This document shows, piece by piece, positions 27,119 through 35,783 of a stretch of 64,000 nucleotides of DNA (the stretch's first letter is position 1; each line of letters opens with the position of its first letter). A program made the position numbers and the translations under genes. The stretch is from Piscinibacter sp. (GTDB lineage: Bacteria > Pseudomonadota > Gammaproteobacteria > Burkholderiales > Burkholderiaceae_C), in the NCBI GenBank assembly GCA_016706565.1, contig JADJJI010000007.1, positions 186,001-250,000 of the forward strand, given 5' to 3'. The notes under the pieces are model-generated. The model was not told the DNA's origin, did not search any database, and saw only the letters and a list, made by a program, of their open reading frames with translations.

Positions 27119-27919
27119 ATGCCGCAAGTCAAATGCGCTGCCATGGAAGATGCAGCGAAAGACCACGTCCCCTCGGCCCTCGAGCTGCCGCTGAACACGC
27201 TGGGCTGGGGCGACCCGCTGGGCTGGCTGGCCAAAGGCTGGCACGACTTCCAGCGTGCACCGCTGATCGGCGTCTTCTACGGCGGCTGCTTCGCCGCCAT
27301 GGGCTGGATGCTGCTGGCCATGTTCCAGCATGCGCCTGCCTGGGTGCTGGCGCTGTCGGCCGGCTTCCTGCTGGTCGGGCCCTTCCTGTGCCTGGGCCTG
27401 TACGACGTCAGCCGCAAGATCGGGGCCGGCGGACGCCCGAACCTCGGCGCCTCGCTCACCGCCTGGGACACGCGCACCGGCACCATGGCCATCTTCGGCG
27501 GCGTGCTCCTGATCCTCGAGATGCTGTGGGGTCGCGCCTCGCTGATCGTGTTCGCGGTCAGCTTCGACGGCATGCCCGACTTCAAGGGCTCGCTGCTGGC
27601 CCTGCTCGACCCCGAGAACCTCGGCTTCATCGTCGCCTACCTGGCGGTGGGCGCGCTGTTCGCCGGGCTGATCTTCGCGATCAGCGTGGTCTCGATGCCG
27701 ATGATCCTCGACCGGCCGGTGGACGCCGTGACCGCTGCACTGACCAGCCTGCGCCTGTGCCTGACGCAGCCCGGCGTGATGCTGCTGTGGGGTGCGCTGA
27801 TCACGCTGCTGGTGGTGCTGGCGATGCTGCCTGGCTTCCTGGGCCTGCTGGTGGTCGGGCCGGTGGTCGGGCATGCCTCCTGGCATGCCTACCGCAGCGC
27901 GGTCGGCCACCTGGACTGA
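27119..27919 (+). CDS. DUF2189-type integral membrane protein
   Basis: A 266-residue protein with about six hydrophobic helices and an N-terminal cytoplasmic stretch (PLNTLGWGDPLGWLAKGWHDF), the DUF2189 signature. Conserved elements also include FLLVGPFLCLGLYDVSR, FAISVVSMPMILDRPVDAV and VVGPVVGHASWHAYR. The family occurs widely in proteobacteria, often near cytochrome or respiratory genes, and has no assigned function. Met9 (27143) is an equally good start. It is the third plus-strand gene after lspA, 39 bp past the UbiB-family gene. Confidence 0.8.
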   Translation: MPQVKCAAMEDAAKDHVPSALELPLNTLGWGDPLGWLAKGWHDFQRAPLIGVFYGGCFAAMGWMLLAMFQHAPAWVLALSAGFLLVGPFLCLGLYDVSRKIGAGGRPNLGASLTAWDTRTGTMAIFGGVLLILEMLWGRASLIVFAVSFDGMPDFKGSLLALLDPENLGFIVAYLAVGALFAGLIFAISVVSMPMILDRPVDAVTAALTSLRLCLTQPGVMLLWGALITLLVVLAMLPGFLGLLVVGPVVGHASWHAYRSAVGHLD

Positions 27920-28038
27920 CGTTTTCCGTCAGCCGCTGCGTAACCATTCGCTGCCCGGGCGGCGGGCGTGACATCCGCCCCCCCGCTGGCGCGGCAGCAC
28001 GCGCACATTGGCTTCGTCCACCCCGACGGAGCGCCGCG

Positions 28039-28473
28039 ATGAGATCCCCCCTGGTCACCCTGCTCGCCGCCGGCGCACTGCTGTGCAGCGCGCTGCCCGC
28101 CACGGCTGCCGCACCTGCCGCGGCGCAGAAGGTGTCGATGGCCGCCGACGCCAAGTCGTACCGCAAGGACGGCGCACGCCACATCTACGCGGCCTACAAG
28201 GACCAGATCTACAAGGGCAAGCTGCCGCCGCTGATCCACGCCATCGTGGTCGTCGAGGTCGAGCTCGATGCCGCCGGCAACGTGCGCGACATCAACATGA
28301 TCCGCGTGCCGACCCACGCGCCCGACGTCGCCGAGCGGGTACGCCAGATGCTGCAAAGCGTCTCGCCACTGCCGGCCCCCAAGCGCCTGGGCAGCACCAA
28401 GTACCTCGACATCTGGCTGGTCGACAAGAGCGGCCGCTTCCAGCTCGACACGCTGACCGAAGGCCAGCGCTGA
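28039..28473 (+). CDS. Small secreted protein, TonB-C-like
   Basis: A 144-residue protein with signal peptide (RSPLVTLLAAGALLCSALPATA). The mature part, about 120 residues, has the pattern VVVEVELDAAGNVRDINMIR and a following MLQSVSPLPAPKRLG, which resembles the TonB C-terminal domain fold (one alpha/beta repeat) without a transmembrane anchor or Pro-rich linker. It stands alone between a DUF2189 gene and the xylose regulator. Function is unknown. Confidence 0.7.
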   Translation: MRSPLVTLLAAGALLCSALPATAAAPAAAQKVSMAADAKSYRKDGARHIYAAYKDQIYKGKLPPLIHAIVVVEVELDAAGNVRDINMIRVPTHAPDVAERVRQMLQSVSPLPAPKRLGSTKYLDIWLVDKSGRFQLDTLTEGQR

Positions 28474-28546
28474 AGCGCTGACGATCCCGCCCCCGAACGC
28501 GCGGCCCGCGCCCATGCGGGTAAGCCATGAGAGGTTTCGAGCCCAG

Positions 28547-28564
28547 ATGAGTTGCGCACCTCAT
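28547..28564. promoter_or_regulatory. LacI-type operator candidate upstream of the xylose regulator
   Basis: ATGAGTTGCGCACCTCAT is an 18-bp palindrome with a central CpG and a single mismatched pair (positions 6 and 13). LacI-family operators have this size and a central CG. It ends 23 bp before the chosen start at 28588. A further half-site-like CTCATT follows at 28570-28575. Autoregulation is likely, and through read-through it may control the whole xyl operon. Confidence 0.6.
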
Positions 28565-28587
28565 TTCCACTCATTAGCATGCGCTGC

Positions 28588-29622
28588 ATGGATTCCATGG
28601 TCCGCGCCAGCCTGCACGACGTCGCCCGCGTTGCGGGCGTGAGCCTGGCCACCGTCGACCGCGTGCTGCACGGGCGCGCCGGGGTGCGCGAGCGCACCGT
28701 CGAGCGCGTCAACGCGGCCGTGCGGCAGCTCGGCTACCGGCCCGACCCGGCCGCGGCGCGGCTGGCGCGCAACCGCAGCGTGCGCCTGGCCTTCGTGCTG
28801 CCCTCGGGCACCAACAGCTTCGTGACCCTGCTCAACCAGCAGGTGCAGGCCATGGCACCCTGGCTGGCCGAGCAGCGCGCCGCCGCCGCGGTGCAGGCCG
28901 TCGACGTGTTCTCGCCGCAGGCGCTGGCGCAGCACCTGCACGGGCTGCAGGGCCAGTTCGACGCGGTGATCGTGATGGCGCTCGACCACCCGCAGGTGCG
29001 CGCCGCCATCGACGACCTGGTGGCGCACGGCACCGAAGTCATCACTCTGGTGTCCGACGTGCCGAGCTCGAAACGCGCGCACTTCGTGGGCATCGACAAC
29101 GTGGCCGCCGGGCGCACCGCCGGCACGCTGCTCGGGCGCTTCATCGGGCCGCGCGAGGGCCGCGTTGGGCTGGTGCTCGGCAGCCGCGCGCTGCGCGACC
29201 ACGCCGAGCGCCTGTTCGGCTTCGAGCAGGTGATGGCCGCCGAGCATCCGCACCTGAAGCTGCTGGCGCCCATCGAGGGCCACGACTTGTCCGACCGCAC
29301 CGAGCCGCTGGTGGCGAAGCTGCTCAAGCGCGAACCCGGGCTCGCCGGCCTGTACAGCATCGGCGCCGGCAACCGCGGCATCCAGGCCGCGCTGGCGGCC
29401 AGCGGCCGCGCCGACCATGTCGTGTGGGTCTGCCACGAGCTCACGCCGCATTCGCGCCGCGCGCTGCTCGACGGCGTGGCCGATGCCGTCATCAACCAGG
29501 ACGCCGGCCATGAGGCGCGCTCCGCATGCCGCCTCGCGCTGGCCCGCCTGTCGGGCGAGCGTGTGCTGCACGACCAGGAACGCATCCGCATCGACATCTT
29601 CCTGAAGGACAACCTGCCGTGA
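28588..29622 (+). CDS. LacI-family regulator of the xylose operon
   Basis: A 344-residue repressor-like protein. The N-terminal helix-turn-helix reads SLHDVARVAGVSLATVDRVL with the hinge HGRAGVRERTVERVNAAVRQ. The effector domain is periplasmic-binding-protein-like, with LAFVLPSGTNSF, HFVGIDNVAAGRTAGTLLG and LYSIGAGNRGIQAAL. An upstream TTG (28552) and ATG (28579) are in frame; I prefer 28588 because the TTG lies inside the palindromic operator. It starts a plus-strand operon with xylB 7 bp after its stop. The effector is probably xylose or a derivative, inferred from the neighbours. Confidence 0.88.
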   Translation: MDSMVRASLHDVARVAGVSLATVDRVLHGRAGVRERTVERVNAAVRQLGYRPDPAAARLARNRSVRLAFVLPSGTNSFVTLLNQQVQAMAPWLAEQRAAAAVQAVDVFSPQALAQHLHGLQGQFDAVIVMALDHPQVRAAIDDLVAHGTEVITLVSDVPSSKRAHFVGIDNVAAGRTAGTLLGRFIGPREGRVGLVLGSRALRDHAERLFGFEQVMAAEHPHLKLLAPIEGHDLSDRTEPLVAKLLKREPGLAGLYSIGAGNRGIQAALAASGRADHVVWVCHELTPHSRRALLDGVADAVINQDAGHEARSACRLALARLSGERVLHDQERIRIDIFLKDNLP

Positions 29623-29629
29623 GCCCGAC

Positions 29630-31084
29630 ATGATCACGCTGGGCATCGACATCGGCACCTCGAGCGTGAAGGTCGCGCTGCTGGGCGACGACGACCACGT
29701 CATCGCGCACAGCAGCCAGCCGCTGCACGTGAGCCGGCCGCACACCGGCCACAGCGAGCAGTCGCCCGAAGCCTGGTGGCAGGCCACCTGCCGCGGCCTC
29801 GACGAGCTGAAGGCACTGCACCCAGCCGAACTGGCCGAGACCACCGCGATCGGCCTGTCCGGCCAGATGCACGGCGCCACGCTGCTCGACGCCGCCGGCG
29901 AGGTGCTGCGGCCCTGCATCCTGTGGAACGACGGCCGCAGCGAGGCCGAATGTGCCGAGCTGGAGCGCGACTGGCCGGCGCTGCGCCAGGTCACCGGCAA
30001 CATCGCCATGCCCGGCTTCACGGCGCCCAAGCTGCTGTGGGTCCGCAAGCACGAGCCACAGATCTTCGAGCGCACGGCCAAGGTGCTGCTGCCCAAGGCC
30101 TACCTGCGCTGGCGCCTGGCCGGCGAGTACGCGGAAGACATGTCCGACGCCTCGGGCACGCTGTGGCTGGACGTCGGTGCGCGCCGCTGGTCCGAGGCCG
30201 CGCTGTCGGCCTGCGGCATGCGCATCGAACAGATGCCGCGCCTCGTGGAGGGCAGCGAGCCCGCCGGCCAGCTGCGCCCCGAGCTCGTGTCGCGCTGGGG
30301 CTTTCGCCGCGCGCCGATCCTCGCCGGCGGCGCCGGCGACAACGCCGCCGGTGCGGTGGGCGTCGGCGCGGTGCACCCCGGAGACGCCTTCGTGTCGCTG
30401 GGCACCTCGGGTGTGCTGTGGGCCACCACGGCGCGCTTCGCCCCCAACCCGGCGCGCGCCGTGCACGCCTTCTGCCATGCCGTGCCGAACACCTGGCACC
30501 AGATGGGCGTGCTGCTGTCGGCGGCATCCTGCCTGGCCTGGTGGGCCGCGGTGGCCGGGCGCACCGAAACCGAGCTGCTGGCCGAACTCGACAGCAGCGC
30601 CGCCGGCGCGAGCCCGGTGTGGTTCGCACCCTACCTGTCGGGCGAACGCACACCGCACAACGACGCCCGCGTGCGCGGCGGCTTTCTCGGCCTGGCCGCC
30701 GACACGACGCGGGCGCACATGACACGGGCCGTGCTCGAAGGCGTGGCCTACGCGATGCACGACGCGCAGCAGTCGCTGGCCGGCGCGGGCACGGTGCTCG
30801 CCGAGGCCTCGCTGATCGGTGGCGGCGCACGCTCGCCGCTGTGGGCACAGATCCTCGCCGACGCGCTCGGCCTCACCCTGCATCAGGTCGCCGAGAGCGA
30901 CATCGGCTGCGCGCTCGGCGCCGCGCGGCTGGCACGCATGGCGGCCGGCGACAGCATCGCCGTGGCCCGCCCCGCCACGCGGCTGCGCAGCTTCCGGCCC
31001 CGGCCCGGCCAGGTGGCGCTGCACGCTCAACGGCATGCCCAGTGGCAACGCCTCTACACGCTCGCGCGCGACTTCGCGCACTGA
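29630..31084 (+). CDS. xylB: Xylulokinase
   Basis: A 484-residue FGGY-family kinase converting D-xylulose to D-xylulose 5-phosphate. ATP-site motifs are TLGIDIGTSSVKVALLGD at the N-terminus and GGGARSPLWAQILAD in the C-domain. Substrate motifs include LSGQMHGATLLD and CILWNDGRSEAEC, typical of xylulokinase. The catalytic Asp is expected in LAGGAGDNAAGAVG. It sits between the LacI regulator and xylA, so its product feeds the pentose phosphate pathway. Confidence 0.95.
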   Translation: MITLGIDIGTSSVKVALLGDDDHVIAHSSQPLHVSRPHTGHSEQSPEAWWQATCRGLDELKALHPAELAETTAIGLSGQMHGATLLDAAGEVLRPCILWNDGRSEAECAELERDWPALRQVTGNIAMPGFTAPKLLWVRKHEPQIFERTAKVLLPKAYLRWRLAGEYAEDMSDASGTLWLDVGARRWSEAALSACGMRIEQMPRLVEGSEPAGQLRPELVSRWGFRRAPILAGGAGDNAAGAVGVGAVHPGDAFVSLGTSGVLWATTARFAPNPARAVHAFCHAVPNTWHQMGVLLSAASCLAWWAAVAGRTETELLAELDSSAAGASPVWFAPYLSGERTPHNDARVRGGFLGLAADTTRAHMTRAVLEGVAYAMHDAQQSLAGAGTVLAEASLIGGGARSPLWAQILADALGLTLHQVAESDIGCALGAARLARMAAGDSIAVARPATRLRSFRPRPGQVALHAQRHAQWQRLYTLARDFAH

Positions 31085-31102
31085 CCCCCGAAGAGAGACA
31101 CC

Positions 31103-32464
31103 ATGAAGAAGTCCAAGACGAAGACCGCTCCCGCCGCCGACAGCTACTTCACGCTGAAGGAGCCGCTGCGCTACGAAGGCACGCGCTACAAGCCCAGCGC
31201 CAAGCGCCCGCTGGGCTACCGCTGGTACGACCCCGACCGCAAGGTGCTGGGCAAGCGCATGGAAGACCAGTTGCGCTTCGCCGTGTGCTACTGGCACAGC
31301 TTCGTCTGGGAAGGCGGCGACGCCTTCGGCGGCGAGACCTTCAAACGCCCCTGGCATGCCGCTGGCGGCGACCCGATGGCGCAGGCGCACCTGAAGGCCG
31401 ACACCGCCTTCGAGCTGTTCCGCCTGCTGCGCGCGCCCTACTTCACCTTCCACGACCGCGACATCGCCCCCGAAGGCGCGACGCTGCGCGAATCGAACCT
31501 GAACGTGCGCCGCATCGGCGAGGTGTTCGAGAAGAAGATGGCCGCCACCGGCGTCAAGCTGCTGTGGGGCACGGCCAACCTGTTCTCCAACCGCCGCTAC
31601 ATGGCCGGCGCCGCCACCAACCCCGACCCCGAGGTGTTCGCCTACGCCGCTGCGCAGGTGAAGAACGTGCTGGAGCTGACGCACGAGCTCAAGGGCACGA
31701 ACTACGTGCTGTGGGGCGGGCGCGAAGGCTACGAGACGCTGCTCAACACCGACCTGAAGCGCGAGCTGGCGCAGATGGGTCGCTTCCTCTCGATGGTGGT
31801 CGAGCACAAGCACAAGATCGGCTTCAAGGGCACCATCCTCATCGAGCCCAAGCCGGCCGAGCCGACCAAGCACCAGTACGACTACGACGTCGCCACCGTG
31901 TACGGCTTCCTCAAGGCCCACGGCCTGGAGAAGGAGGTCAAGGTCAACATCGAGCAGAACCATGCTCTGCTCGCCGGCCACACCTTCGAGCACGAGATCG
32001 CGCTGGCGCAGGCGCTGGGCATCTTCGGTTCGATCGACATGAACCGCGGCGACGAGATGCTCGGCTGGGACACCGACCAGTTCCCCAACAACCTGTCGCA
32101 GGTGGCGCTGGCGCTCTATCACATCCACCAGGGCGGCGGCTTCGGCACCGGCGGCCTGAACTTCGACGCCAAGCTGCGCCGCCAGTCGATCGACCCCGAC
32201 GACCTGATCGCTGCCCACGCCGGCGCCATGGACCTCAGCGCCCGCGCGTTGCTCGTCGCCGAGAAGATGATCGAGGACGGTGCTCTCGCCGCCCAGCTGA
32301 GCCAGCGCTACGCAGGCTGGGACGGCAAGCTGGGCAAGGGCATCCTGTCGGGCAAACAGTCGCTCGACGACCTGGCCCGCCTGGTGGCAGCGGCAGACCT
32401 CGAACCGCAGCCGCGCTCGGGCCGGCAGGAGCAGCTCGAGGCTCTGGTCAACACCTATCTGTGA
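31103..32464 (+). CDS. xylA: Xylose isomerase
   Basis: A 453-residue class II (long) xylose isomerase that converts D-xylose to D-xylulose with two divalent metals. Active-site segments are [13 protein letters not shown] (catalytic His), [48 protein letters not shown] and [20 protein letters not shown]. Length and motifs match the E. coli enzyme type. It follows xylB by 18 bp with a GAGAGA ribosome site, and a structured 142-bp gap separates it from the transporter genes. Confidence 0.98.
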   Translation: MKKSKTKTAPAADSYFTLKEPLRYEGTRYKPSAKRPLGYRWYDPDRKVLGKRMEDQLRFAVCYWHSFVWEGGDAFGGETFKRPWHAAGGDPMAQAHLKADTAFELFRLLRAPYFTFHDRDIAPEGATLRESNLNVRRIGEVFEKKMAATGVKLLWGTANLFSNRRYMAGAATNPDPEVFAYAAAQVKNVLELTHELKGTNYVLWGGREGYETLLNTDLKRELAQMGRFLSMVVEHKHKIGFKGTILIEPKPAEPTKHQYDYDVATVYGFLKAHGLEKEVKVNIEQNHALLAGHTFEHEIALAQALGIFGSIDMNRGDEMLGWDTDQFPNNLSQVALALYHIHQGGGFGTGGLNFDAKLRRQSIDPDDLIAAHAGAMDLSARALLVAEKMIEDGALAAQLSQRYAGWDGKLGKGILSGKQSLDDLARLVAAADLEPQPRSGRQEQLEALVNTYL

Positions 32465-32498
32465 GGCGCACAGGAACGCCACACTCACTTCTTCCAAC

Positions 32499-32545
32499 GC
32501 CGGCATGGCTCGCCCTGGTGCGAGCAGCGTCCCGCCGATGCCGGC
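32499..32545. other. Intercistronic stem-loop between xylA and xylF
   Basis: GCCGGCAT (32499-32506) pairs perfectly with ATGCCGGC (32538-32545), and inside the loop GCTCGC (32508-32513) pairs with GCGAGC (32520-32525). No T-tract follows. It could set different mRNA levels for enzymes and importer, or attenuate transcription. Confidence 0.5.
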
Positions 32546-32606
32546 CCGTAGCGATCTCGCGATCGTTCAGCTCACCCAGGCGGGCGCCAGCCAACAAGGA
32601 GACAAC

Positions 32607-33644
32607 ATGAAACTCAGGACAATCTTCGCAGCCACCCTGGTCGCCACCGGCGCCCTCACCCTGACCCAGGCCGCACGAGCCGCCGGCGAGACCGTCGGCG
32701 TGTCGTGGTCCAACTTCCAGGAAGAGCGCTGGAAGACCGACGAGGCGGCCATCAAGGCCGCGCTCGAGAAGGCGGGCCTGAAGTACATCAGCGCCGACGC
32801 GGCCGGCTCCGCCGAGAAGCAGGCGGCCGACGTCGAGAGCCTGATCACCAAGGGCGCCAAGGCGCTGATCATCCTCGCCTGGGACCAGGACGCGATCCTG
32901 CCCTCGGTGCAGAAGGCCAAGCAGCGCGGCATCCCCGTGATCGCCTATGACCGCTTGATCCAGGACAAGGACGTCACCTACCTGACCTTCAACAACGTCG
33001 AAGTCGGCCGCATGCAGGCCCGCGAGGTGTTCAAGGTCCAGCCCAAGGGCAACTACGTCTTCATCAAGGGTGCGGCGACCGACCCGAACGCCGACTTCCT
33101 GCGCGGCGGCCAGCAGGAAGTGCTCGACGCGGCGATCAAGAAGGGCGACATCAAGAACGTCGGCGAGCAGTACACCGACGGCTGGGCGCCGGAGAACGCG
33201 CAGAAGAACATGGAGCAGATCCTGACCAAGACCGGTGGCAAGGTCGACGCCGTGGTCGCTTCCAACGACGGCACGGCCGGCGGCGTGGTCGCGGCACTGA
33301 AGGCGCACAACATGGTCGGTATCCCGGTCTCCGGCCAGGACGGCGACAAGGCCGCGCTGAACCGCGTTGCACGCGGCGAGCAGACGGTGTCGGTCTGGAA
33401 GGACTCGCGCGAGCTCGGCAAGGTGGCCGGTGAAGTCGCCGCCGCGCTGGTGGCCAAGAAGAAGCCCGCCAACACGACCGTCTTCAAGGACGGCAGCAAG
33501 AAGATCCCGCAGCAGGCCATCCTGCTGGCGCCGGTGCCGATCACCAAGGCCAACCTGAAGGTGGTGGTCGACGCCAAGTGGATCACCAAGGACGAGTTGT
33601 GCGCCGGGGTCGACAAGGCCAAGGCACCGGCCGCTTGCAAGTAG
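32607..33644 (+). CDS. xylF: D-xylose periplasmic binding protein
   Basis: A 345-residue binding protein from the ATG at 32607, with an AAGGAG box 6 nt upstream. The signal peptide runs to QAARAA. The mature protein is a type I sugar-binding protein, with [48 protein letters not shown] and [17 protein letters not shown]. The pattern closely follows XylF. The frame upstream of 32607 has no ribosome site and runs through the xylA-xylF stem-loop. A strong hairpin lies just after its stop. Confidence 0.93.
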   Translation: MKLRTIFAATLVATGALTLTQAARAAGETVGVSWSNFQEERWKTDEAAIKAALEKAGLKYISADAAGSAEKQAADVESLITKGAKALIILAWDQDAILPSVQKAKQRGIPVIAYDRLIQDKDVTYLTFNNVEVGRMQAREVFKVQPKGNYVFIKGAATDPNADFLRGGQQEVLDAAIKKGDIKNVGEQYTDGWAPENAQKNMEQILTKTGGKVDAVVASNDGTAGGVVAALKAHNMVGIPVSGQDGDKAALNRVARGEQTVSVWKDSRELGKVAGEVAAALVAKKKPANTTVFKDGSKKIPQQAILLAPVPITKANLKVVVDAKWITKDELCAGVDKAKAPAACK

Positions 33645-33653
33645 TCCGCGCGC

Positions 33654-33678
33654 CACGGGCCTTCAGCGCAGGCCCGTG
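33654..33678. other. Stem-loop after xylF, before the permease gene
   Basis: CACGGGCCT (33654-33662) pairs perfectly with AGGCCCGTG (33670-33678) around a 7-nt loop, 9 bp after the xylF stop. There is no T-run. Such hairpins after binding-protein genes commonly protect the upstream mRNA so that binding protein is made in excess over permease. Confidence 0.6.
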
Positions 33679-33781
33679 ACGACGGGGCGGCGGCGCCGGC
33701 AGGCGCGCGCGGCCGCCCCGCCATCGGCTCGACACCGAGCCGGCGTGCCGTTTCGCGCGGCCGCCACCTTGAGGAGAAGAG

Positions 33782-34987
33782 ATGCTCTCGGGTCTGCTTG
33801 CGCGCTTGCGCCTCGATCCCCGGCTGTCGTCCATGGTCGCGGCGCTGATCGTCATCGCGATCGTGCTGAACTTCCTGACCGACGGCCTGTTCCTGTCCGC
33901 GGAGAATCTCTACAACCTGTCGATCCAGACCTGCGTCATCGCGGTGATGGCCTGCGGCATGGTCTACGTGATCGTCGCGCGGCAGATCGACCTGTCTGTC
34001 GGGTCCTTGCTGGCCTTCAGCGGCATGGCCGCGGCCTGGGTCCAGACACGCGCCTTCCCGCCGGACTCGACCACCGGCTGGGTCGCGAGCATCGGCGTCG
34101 CGCTGTTGCTGGGCGCCGCCGTCGGCGCCGTGCAGGGCGCGCTGGTCGCGAAGATGCGCATCCCGGCCTTCATCGTCACGCTGGCCGGCTACCTGATGTT
34201 CCGCGGCGCCGCGTTCCTCGTCAGCGACGGCCAGACGCTGGCGCCGCTGCACCCGACCTACCAGGCGCTCGGCGGCGGTGTCGATGGCGCGATCGGCGTC
34301 ACCGCCAGCATCGTGCTCGGCCTGCTGGCCGCGGTCTGGGTGGTCTGGCACTCGTGGACGGGGCGGCGCGACCAGCGGCGCTACGGCATCGAGCCGGCGC
34401 CGGTCTGGGTCGACGCGCTGAAGAGCGCGCTGATGTGCGCCGCGATCGCCGGCTTCATCTGGACGATGTGCCTGGCACCGGACTTCACCAACGTCGACGC
34501 AGCCGGCGAGCCCCGCGGCCGGGGCATCGGCATCCCGGTGCTGATCCTGCTCGCCATCGTCGTCTTCATGACCTTCGTCGCGCAGCGCACGCGCTACGGC
34601 CGCTACGTGTTCGCCTACGGCGGCAACCCCGAGGCGGCGTTGCTCTCCGGCCTGCCGACCACCTGGCTCGTCTGGTCGCTGTTCATCCTCACCGGCGTGC
34701 TCGCGGCGATCGCTTCGGTGATCACGACGGCGCGCCTGGGTTCGGGCGCGAATTCGATCGGCCAGCTGGCCGAGCTCTACGTGATCTCCGCGGCCGTGAT
34801 CGGCGGCACCTCGTTTGCCGGCGGCACCGGCTCGGTGCCCGGCGCGGTGCTCGGCGCGCTGCTCATCCAGACGCTCGACAACGGCATGGTGCTGCTCGAC
34901 GTCTCCAGCCCGATGCGCCAGATCTTCATCGGCATCGTGCTGATCGTGTCGGTGTGGTTCGACGTCGTCTACCAGAAGAAGGCCTGA
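33782..34987 (+). CDS. xylH: Xylose ABC transporter permease
   Basis: A 401-residue inner-membrane permease of the ribose/xylose (BPD_transp_2) class with about ten hydrophobic helices. Class motifs are [20 protein letters not shown] and the cytoplasmic [19 protein letters not shown], followed by [21 protein letters not shown] long hydrophilic insertion (about residues 185-240, [15 protein letters not shown] and [16 protein letters not shown]) is typical of XylH. It forms the channel with XylG. A GAGGAGAAG ribosome site precedes the ATG. Confidence 0.94.
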   Translation: MLSGLLARLRLDPRLSSMVAALIVIAIVLNFLTDGLFLSAENLYNLSIQTCVIAVMACGMVYVIVARQIDLSVGSLLAFSGMAAAWVQTRAFPPDSTTGWVASIGVALLLGAAVGAVQGALVAKMRIPAFIVTLAGYLMFRGAAFLVSDGQTLAPLHPTYQALGGGVDGAIGVTASIVLGLLAAVWVVWHSWTGRRDQRRYGIEPAPVWVDALKSALMCAAIAGFIWTMCLAPDFTNVDAAGEPRGRGIGIPVLILLAIVVFMTFVAQRTRYGRYVFAYGGNPEAALLSGLPTTWLVWSLFILTGVLAAIASVITTARLGSGANSIGQLAELYVISAAVIGGTSFAGGTGSVPGAVLGALLIQTLDNGMVLLDVSSPMRQIFIGIVLIVSVWFDVVYQKKA

Positions 34988-34989
34988 CC

Positions 34990-35781
34990 ATGATGCAGAC
35001 CGAACATGCTCCGGCCGCCGCAGCACCCTCGGACCGTGAGGCCTTCGTGCGCATGCGCCAGATCGTCAAGCGCTTCGGCGGCCTGGTCGCGGTGAACCAC
35101 GTCGACCTCGACCTCTACGCCGGCGAATGCGTCGGCGTGCTCGGCCACAACGGCGCCGGCAAGACGGTGCTGATCAAGGTGCTGTCGGGCGTCTACGTGC
35201 CCGACGAAGGCTCGATCGAGGTGCACGGCAAGCCGGTGAGCTTTCGCACCCCGCACGACGCGCAGGCCGCCGGCATCGAGACCATCCACCAGTCGCTGGC
35301 GCTGGCCGACAACCTCGACGGGCCGGGCAACCTGTTCCTCGGCCGCGAGCTGCTCACGCCCTGGCGCACGCTCGACAGCCGGCGCATGGAGTACGAAGCC
35401 GGCAACGTCATCAAGCGCCTGAACCCGAACTTCAAGAACATCCTCGACCCGGTGCTGCGCATGTCCGGCGGCCAGCGCCAGTCGGTGGCGATCGCGCGTG
35501 CGCTGTACTTCAACGCGCGCATCCTGATCATGGACGAGCCCTGCGCGGCGCTGGGCCCCGCCGAGACGCGCATGGTGCTCGAGACGATCAAGCGCCTGAA
35601 GGCCGAAGGCATCGGCATCTTCCTGATCAGCCACGAGATGCACGACGTGTTCGAGGTCTGCGACCGCGCCACCGTGATGAAGAACGGCAGCGTCGTCGGC
35701 ATGGTGCACATGAAGGACGTGACGCAGGACGAGGTGCTGCAGATGATCATCCAGGGAAAGCGGCCCGCGCTGGCCGCCTGA
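34990..35781 (+). CDS. xylG: Xylose ABC transporter ATPase, single-domain
   Basis: A 263-residue ATPase starting 2 bp after xylH. Walker A is [12 protein letters not shown], the signature [15 protein letters not shown], Walker [16 protein letters not shown] and the switch His FLISHEMHD. Most xylose and ribose importers use a fused protein of about 500 residues with two ATPase domains. This one is half that size, like FrcA of fructose importers, so it must dimerise. Walker A reads KTV where KST or KTT is usual. Confidence 0.9.
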   Translation: MMQTEHAPAAAAPSDREAFVRMRQIVKRFGGLVAVNHVDLDLYAGECVGVLGHNGAGKTVLIKVLSGVYVPDEGSIEVHGKPVSFRTPHDAQAAGIETIHQSLALADNLDGPGNLFLGRELLTPWRTLDSRRMEYEAGNVIKRLNPNFKNILDPVLRMSGGQRQSVAIARALYFNARILIMDEPCAALGPAETRMVLETIKRLKAEGIGIFLISHEMHDVFEVCDRATVMKNGSVVGMVHMKDVTQDEVLQMIIQGKRPALAA

Positions 35782-35783
35782 GC

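Noticed and set aside
25322-27910. 862-codon minus-strand frame over the UbiB-family gene
   Set aside because: Antisense shadow; the sense strand has clear ABC1 motifs and membrane helices.
28552-28587. TTG start for the xylose LacI regulator
   Set aside because: It lies within the operator palindrome, and ATG 28588 gives the normal N-terminus of the family.
29492-32506. 1004-codon minus-strand frame over xylB and xylA
   Set aside because: Shadow of real xylose genes in the other strand, low-complexity protein, no ribosome site.
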